From positions 3,713,001 to 3,777,000 of the forward strand of contig NC_062983.1 in NCBI RefSeq assembly GCF_023078275.1: DNA of 64,000 nt. The letters run 5' to 3'. Below, one piece after another: positions 58,930 through 64,000 of this stretch. The DNA is from Leguminivora glycinivorella (Eukaryota; Arthropoda; Insecta; Lepidoptera; Tortricidae). Below the pieces are notes generated by a model. The model did no database searches and was not told the origin of the DNA. It saw only the letters and a list, made by a program, of their open reading frames with translations. Position 1 is the stretch's first letter, and the number at the start of each line of letters is the position of its first letter. Made by a program: the position numbers and the translations under genes.

Positions 58930-60555
58930 ACATTCTTAAATAAGTTAAATATTTTGTTAAACTTGATTACTATCCAAAATAACAATGTAATCTTAGTAGG
59001 TGACATTAATATTGATATTTTGAATAATTGTAATATTACTAAACAGCTTCTAGATACTATTAAAAGCTGTGGATTTAGAAATCTTATTAACAAGCCCACG
59101 AGGATAACGCAATCGTCTAAAACATGTATCGACCATGCATATTCTAATGTAAACAAGTCTGAAATAAATAAAATAATGTGTAAAGAAATGAATCTATCTG
59201 ATCATTTGTCTATAATAATTAGCATCAATATTAATAACCACATTCAATCAAATTGTCATGTGTTAAAGCGTAAGTTTTCTCTAGGTAAAAAACAGGATTT
59301 TTTGCGAAGCCTTGATTTTCAAAATTGGGATGAGATCCTAAGTAAAAGTAATTGTCCGAGTGAAAGAACTGAATCTACTTTAAATGTGTTGAAGCATTAC
59401 TTCGACATTCATTTTCCAATTAAGTATCATCCAGCTAAAAACACTGACACCGTCTGGGTCAATAACGCGGTAAGATTACAGAGAAATAAAATTCACAAAT
59501 TAAAGGTAAGGTTAAGCCATAACCCCACTGATACTGAGTCACTTTTTAGCCTTAATCGTCTTGAACACTCATACTGGACCCTTTTAAAACAAACGCGTAG
59601 AACCTATATAAACAGCCAAATATCTAGCAGCGGTCAAGATATGTCACGTACTATTTGGCGCGTAATATCTAATGAAACGTGCAGTGGTAATATGAAGTGC
59701 GGGAGCAGAGCAATCGACATACTGGTAAGCAAGTCAGCGGGCGACTGCCCGGGCGCTCGCGCCGCCGAGTCCGCCGCGCTCCTGAACAGGTATTATATCG
59801 ATGCGAATGCAAACAATATGAGACCCTGCACTCCCACCGCTATAGATTATCTTATTAAATACTTAGACCAACCGCCGCCTCCTCTCGTGTTTACGCCATT
59901 TACGCTCAATGAGATGATTATTGCATGCAAACAAATAAAACGTAAATATTCTAAAGATATTAACGATATGTCCACGCACATCCTTGATTGTCTGTCACAA
60001 AAAGTGATTTCACTGTTTCTATGTTTATTTAATGACTGCGTTAAATCCGGTGTATATCCAGATGCGCTAAAATTAATAAAAGTGCAGCCGATCTACAAAG
60101 GTAAAGGCGAACTGCATTTGCCAAAGTCATACAGACCCATTTCACTGGTACCGGTAATCTCAAAAGTGTTTGAACGACTGCTTAGCAATAAACTTATGCA
60201 ACACATTACTACAAACGGGTTATTGAATAGGCAACAATTCGCGTACCAGCCCGGTCGGTCGACTGTTGACGCCGCCCGAGATGTTGTGGCGCGAGTGTTG
60301 GGGCATCTTGAGGGCTCGCGACAGGTCGCTGCGATTTTCTGCGACCTGTCGCGCGCGTTCGAGATGATCGATCATTCCCTTCTAATTAAAAAGCTTGCCC
60401 TTTACGGTGTAACGGGCAACTTCCTCGAAACAATAACATCCTTTTTAAATAATCGGAAGCAATGCACGTACGTCCTTAACACTAAATCAGAAATGGAGCC
60501 GATCGGAAGCTGTTCTGTACCGCAGGGATCTGTAGCCGGAAATAATCTTTTTTAG
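58894..60555 (+). pseudogene. CR1-like LINE, part 1: endonuclease C-terminus and reverse transcriptase
   Basis: 5'-truncated ORF2. It keeps the last part of an apurinic-type endonuclease: ILVGDINIDIL (33-43) and the conserved SDHLSI (102-107); the N-terminal catalytic motifs are missing. The reverse transcriptase follows from ~385: VQPIYKGKGELHLPKSYRPI, QQFAYQPGRSTVDA, motif A FCDLSRAFEMIDHSLL (Glu replaces the usual second Asp of AFD) and motif B SVPQGSVAG. The frame stops at TAG 60,553-60,555 after a T-run; the next base frame carries on with the rest, so one base seems lost in CTTTTTTAG. The first codons come from the duplicated 421-bp block. Confidence 0.9.
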
Positions 60556-61451
60556 TCCTCGTTAATGACATTACGACTGCTTGTCCGGATCAGGAGTACG
60601 TAATGTTCGCAGACGATACCTGCATCATTGTCAATGCTAACGACTTTGATAGCTTGAAATATAAACTTTCCACTGTCGTACATCAAATGCAAAAATGGTT
60701 TTCCGCAAATGGCATGCAATTAAATTTAGAAAAAACCAATATCGTACACTTCCAACTGAGAAAAACAATCAAACATAAACTCAATGTGGTTTTAGGTAAC
60801 ACTGAAATTCCACAAGTCGATTCTGCGAAGTACCTTGGGTTCCAAATTGACTCGGGACTGACTTGGGCCCCACATATACAAGTAGCATGTGACAAATTAT
60901 CCTCTGCGTGTTACGCGTTGTCCAGAATAGCGCCCAGTCTGTCCCAAGACAATTTAAAAACAGCTTACTACGGGTATTTCCACTCGATTCTATTGCAGGG
61001 GGTGGATCTGTGGGGAACAGCTGCTGAGCGTGACAGAGTGTTCAGAATGCAGAAACGCGCCCTGCGTATTATTGATGGAAAACCTGTAGACTACCCGGCA
61101 CAAAGTTTATTTCAAAAACATAAAATCCTCACCTTGCCATGCATATACATACTCACTGCATGTATGTATGTGAGATCAAATATTGATAATTACAAATACA
61201 GTTCTCAATCACATGGGTGTCCAACGCGTAGGCGACCTAGGCTACTCGCTCCTAGACGCCGACTTGAAAAATCTAGACGGTCTCTCAGTATCATGGGACC
61301 AAACCTATACAATGCAGTACCAAATGTCATAAAAGACTCTAAAACTAACACAATATTTAAAAAGAAACTTAAGTTGTACCTGTTAGATAAGGCGTATTAT
61401 AATATTAATGCATTTTTAGATGAACGCTGCGCTATTGACCCAGCGACGTAA
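60556..61451 (+). pseudogene. CR1-like LINE, part 2: RT catalytic box to C-terminus
   Basis: Continues the previous protein in another frame: VLVNDITTACPDQEYV then MFADDTCIIV (the catalytic ADD box), MQKWFSANGMQLNLEKTNIV, SAKYLGFQIDSGLTWAPHI, and a C-terminal domain with RMQKRALRIIDGKPVDYPAQ, SLFQKHKILTLPCIYI and a stop at 61,449. No other break in 280 codons, so apart from truncation and one frameshift it is well kept. Confidence 0.9.
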
Positions 61452-61672
61452 CTATTACATTACTTAAATTTTTACCTATTGAATGTTAATGTGTACCTAA
61501 TGTCTAATTGTATCAATGTATAATGTGTTATAATTAATATAATTAATATAATGATTACAGGTATTAAATATGAATGTAAATAGTATTTAAGAAATGAAAT
61601 TAATGACTTGTAAATGCATATTTTATCTTTTACCAATAAATTACTGTATCACTGTATCACTGTATCACTGCT
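61452..61672 (+). other. CR1-like LINE 3' UTR and (ACTGTATC)n tail
   Basis: AT-rich UTR with TAATATAATTAATATAATGA, an AATAAA at 61,636-61,641, and a terminal 8-base repeat ACTGTATC three times (61,643-61,670). Eight-base 3' repeats in place of poly(A) are characteristic of CR1-clade LINEs. Confidence 0.8.
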
Positions 61673-62368
61673 TAAAAACGGTTACAGCATTTTTTTAGAG
61701 CATATACGATAGTATAAAATTGTTTAGTGTCTTTGCGGTTATTAAGCTATGTTTTTAGATTATTATGCATTGCTCAGTTACGATTACTATAAACACGTAA
61801 ATTTACTTTGCCGTTATTAAGCCATGTTTTATGTATTATTCAATCCTAAAAAACGGCTAAAGTATACTTAACCGTGTTTTAACAGTAAAATCATACATAT
61901 TTTAGGAATTATTTGCATAACTTAAACACAAAATGGCGAATTTCTAACAAATTAAACAATATTTAATTAAATTGATTTTAAATAATGTTAGCGTGAATTT
62001 AGTTTTAATTTAAGAATAAAAGAAATCTGGACTAAATCGACACATTTCCTAGAGATATGGGTTTTTATGTTTTTTGCCCATATCTCAAAACTATCATTTG
62101 TGGGTTAGATGGGTTTTAGTGATAGGACGGCATCACGGCTATCTTCTGAATCTGCTGCAAGTATTTATACAATTTACAAACTTATTATAAGACTGAATTT
62201 ATGTATTGAAAAGAATACACATCAGTGAATTTCATGCATAATAATTTCATAAAATAATTCTATCTTGTTTCATACTTTTTAGAGCACATTTTATAGTAGT
62301 CGGGTTTTAGTTTTTGAACTTATTTTTATTTAGCTGACTTTGGGGTTACTATTTTATTTATTAAATAT
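61673..62368. other. No gene seen
   Basis: AT-rich. (G/C)GTTATTAAGC(T/C)ATGTTTT occurs twice ~75 bases apart (61,737; 61,812). AAAACGGCTAAAGTATACTT-AACCGTGTTTT at 61,848-61,880 is a palindrome like the one at 56,278. Confidence 0.45.
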
Positions 62369-62748
62369 GAGGGCGCCGAAGGCGCCCGGCTTAGGACCGA
62401 GTACGTCGGGCTTCACCCGACACTTTAAGTTTGAGGGTGCCGAAGGCGCCCGGCTTAAGACCGCGTGCGTCGGGCTTCGCCCGACCCTTCAAGATAGAGG
62501 GCGCCGAAGGCGCCCGGCTTAGGACCGCGTGCGTCGGGTTTCGCCCGACACTTTTAGTTAAAGGCGCCAAAGGCGCCCGGCTTAAGACGTGTGCGTTGGT
62601 CTTCGCCCTACACTTTAAATAAGAGTGCGCCCTCGGCGCCCGGCTTAGGACCGAGTGCGTCGGGCTTCGCCCAACACTTTAAGTTTGAGGGTGCCTTCGG
62701 CGCCCGGCTTAGAACCGCGTGCGTCGGGCTTTGCCCGACACTTTAAGT
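62369..62748 (+). repeat. Minisatellite, 64-bp unit, 6 copies, two GC hairpins per unit
   Basis: Units start GAGGGCGCCGAAGGCGCCCG and end ACACTTTAAGTTT. Each holds GGGCGCC-GAA-GGCGCCC (7-bp stem, GAA loop) and GTCGGGC-TTC-GCCCGAC (7-bp stem, TTC loop). Some substitutions keep the stems paired, others open them; units 5 and 6 change the first loop to CTC or TTC. 60-codon frames across it are by-products. Confidence 0.93.
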
Positions 62749-63639
62749 TTTATGAAAATTATATTAACTTTAGACGATTAACTGGCTTTCAATAATATAT
62801 TGTCGTAGTGGAAAGTCATTATGGCACGATGACGTAACATACCCTTCTTCTAGGGTTTCCTGCAATCTATGATACATGCCAGAATGTCAAAACAGCGTCA
62901 AACTACATCCAGTTCTTATTATGACAATTTTCTGTACGAAATTGAACTTTAGGTCGAAAAATATTGCAAATATTTAATAAAATAATTATATAAAGCAGTC
63001 AAATTAGTTCCTTTGGCAAAAGCCTTCTTGTGTAACCGCAATCGGATAATGCGTGGAACTATGTCAGAGCGCTTGCGGATTCGCAAATAGTCAATTTTTC
63101 CGAGAAATTAATGAGTTATGCGGTGTAATCAAGTAAAGCTGGGATTAAAAGTTCACTATGTACATATTTGAAATGTGCTAATTAAGCGCTTTGAAATGAT
63201 ATACAACATGTCATCGTAACTTCATTTTATTTTTTTGCTTCGTTACTTTATGACCTCTAGAGGGCGCCATGTTTTGTTTGCGGTGACGTCATATAGCTTA
63301 TAACCAGCGGACGATTAAGACAATTCGAATGACATATCGTTTGTCAAATTCTAATGAGTAAATTAGAAGTTATGAGGGAACAGATGAACATACATACATA
63401 CCGGTCAAAATCATAACCCGCCTTTTGCGTTGCCATAGTCGGGTAAAAAAGGGCCCAAAAGGTTGGCCGCATTGCCCTGCTAGACGTCAATGTTGATCCG
63501 CTGAACAAAATATTGGCCAGCCATCTGGTCACCAGAAGCGCTAAGATGGTTCCATAAAAAAATAGTGCGTGGAATCCCTTCGCGCGAAAGAAGTGAAACT
63601 TCCTAACATAACCTCAAAAACATTTTATCAAGTGACCAT
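62749..63639. other. No gene seen
   Basis: AT-rich; block 62,830-62,880 resembles 1,325-1,375. A short GC-richer stretch near 63,260 (CTCTAGAGGGCGCCATGTTT) has no frame. Confidence 0.45.
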
Positions 63640-63730
63640 CACGTTTTTGCGTTTCGTTTCGTTTAGCGATAGAGATAACTAGTTACGATAACGATATTAT
63701 CGTAAGCATTTGTGAATTTGGCTACGTACC
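63640..63730. mobile_element. Fragment of the GTAGCCGAATGG MITE group
   Basis: TTTGCGTTTCGTTTCGTTTAGCG, GATATTATCGTAAGCATTTG, TTTGGCTACGTACC match the right half of the 29,400-29,545 copy. Confidence 0.6.
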
Positions 63731-64000
63731 CAGTGCTTCAACCCCAAACACCGAAGGGATTTTATTTTTTATTTTTATTTTATTTTATTTGGAAAGCAAA
63801 CAGAAATAAACGAGCAGGAGACAATGTTTCAAACACACAGTAAAACGTTCGCTTATTTCCTAAACAGCTCTCAATAAAAACATTTAAGTATAATGGAACT
63901 ATTACTACACTTACTAAACTTAGGGTAACTAATTACTAACATTAAATGCTAAACTTTTACAAGAAGAAACAAAGAACTGGGATGAGATGACGTTGTCATT
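63731..64000 (-). mobile_element. Probable retroposon tail, runs out of the window
   Basis: On the minus strand a stretch ends in GGAAAGC..AAATAAAATAAAATAAAAAT, an A/T-rich simple repeat like other LINE 3' ends here. No coding frame is visible before the window ends. Confidence 0.4.

Noticed and set aside
62369..62748. Riboswitch or rho-independent terminators
   Set aside because: The hairpins are periodic units of a minisatellite in a eukaryotic genome and have no T-tract or gene context.

Overview
This window is AT-rich, repeat-dense genomic DNA from an insect, almost certainly a moth or butterfly (Lepidoptera). That rests on dispersed tRNA-derived SINEs of lepidopteran style, a mariner transposase, several non-LTR retrotransposon 3' ends of types common in lepidopteran genomes, and dozens of short palindromic DNA elements (MITEs). 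There is no sign of bacterial operons, phage, CRISPR or rRNA. Species and chromosome cannot be read from the sequence.

Layout. 0-9 kb: the C-terminus of a LINE reverse transcriptase runs in from the left edge, then MITEs, a long inverted repeat with 180-bp arms (3.0-3.8 kb), two abutting minisatellites (102-bp units at 4.1-5.2 kb, 120-bp units at 5.3-6.1 kb) and a truncated mariner transposase (7.5-8.3 kb, minus). 9-21 kb: MITEs, SINEs and retroposon tails, and a 1.5-kb terminal-repeat element at 12.1-13.6 kb. 21-24.5 kb: a foldback element with about 380-bp arms enclosing a dead reverse transcriptase, then LINE 3' ends nested in each other. 24.6-37.9 kb: a dense mosaic of SINEs, MITEs and retroposon tails, often nested. 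38-40.3 kb: an internally deleted Gypsy element (minus) and a dead LINE C-terminus (plus). 40.5-49 kb: further MITEs, including four large palindromes within 1.4 kb.

49.2-54.0 kb holds the most complete element. It is a Gypsy-type LTR retrotransposon with two 131-bp LTRs that read as identical, a primer-binding site, a gag-protease-RT-RNase H frame, an integrase frame and a polypurine tract. One in-frame TAA separates RNase H from integrase, and three low-complexity GC-rich expansions lie in its coding region. 58.9-61.7 kb holds a 5'-truncated CR1-like LINE with one frameshift, preceded by an exact 421-bp tandem duplication that spans its 5' junction. 62.4-62.7 kb holds a 64-bp tandem array made of two GC-rich hairpins per unit.

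The only candidate host gene is a pair of possible 5' exons at about 56.47-57.04 kb (plus), with good splice sites and an ATG in the second. The rest of 55.3-58.1 kb looks single-copy. The genes here do not form a pathway: nearly all coding sequence belongs to selfish elements, and the informative signal is their nesting order, structure and decay.
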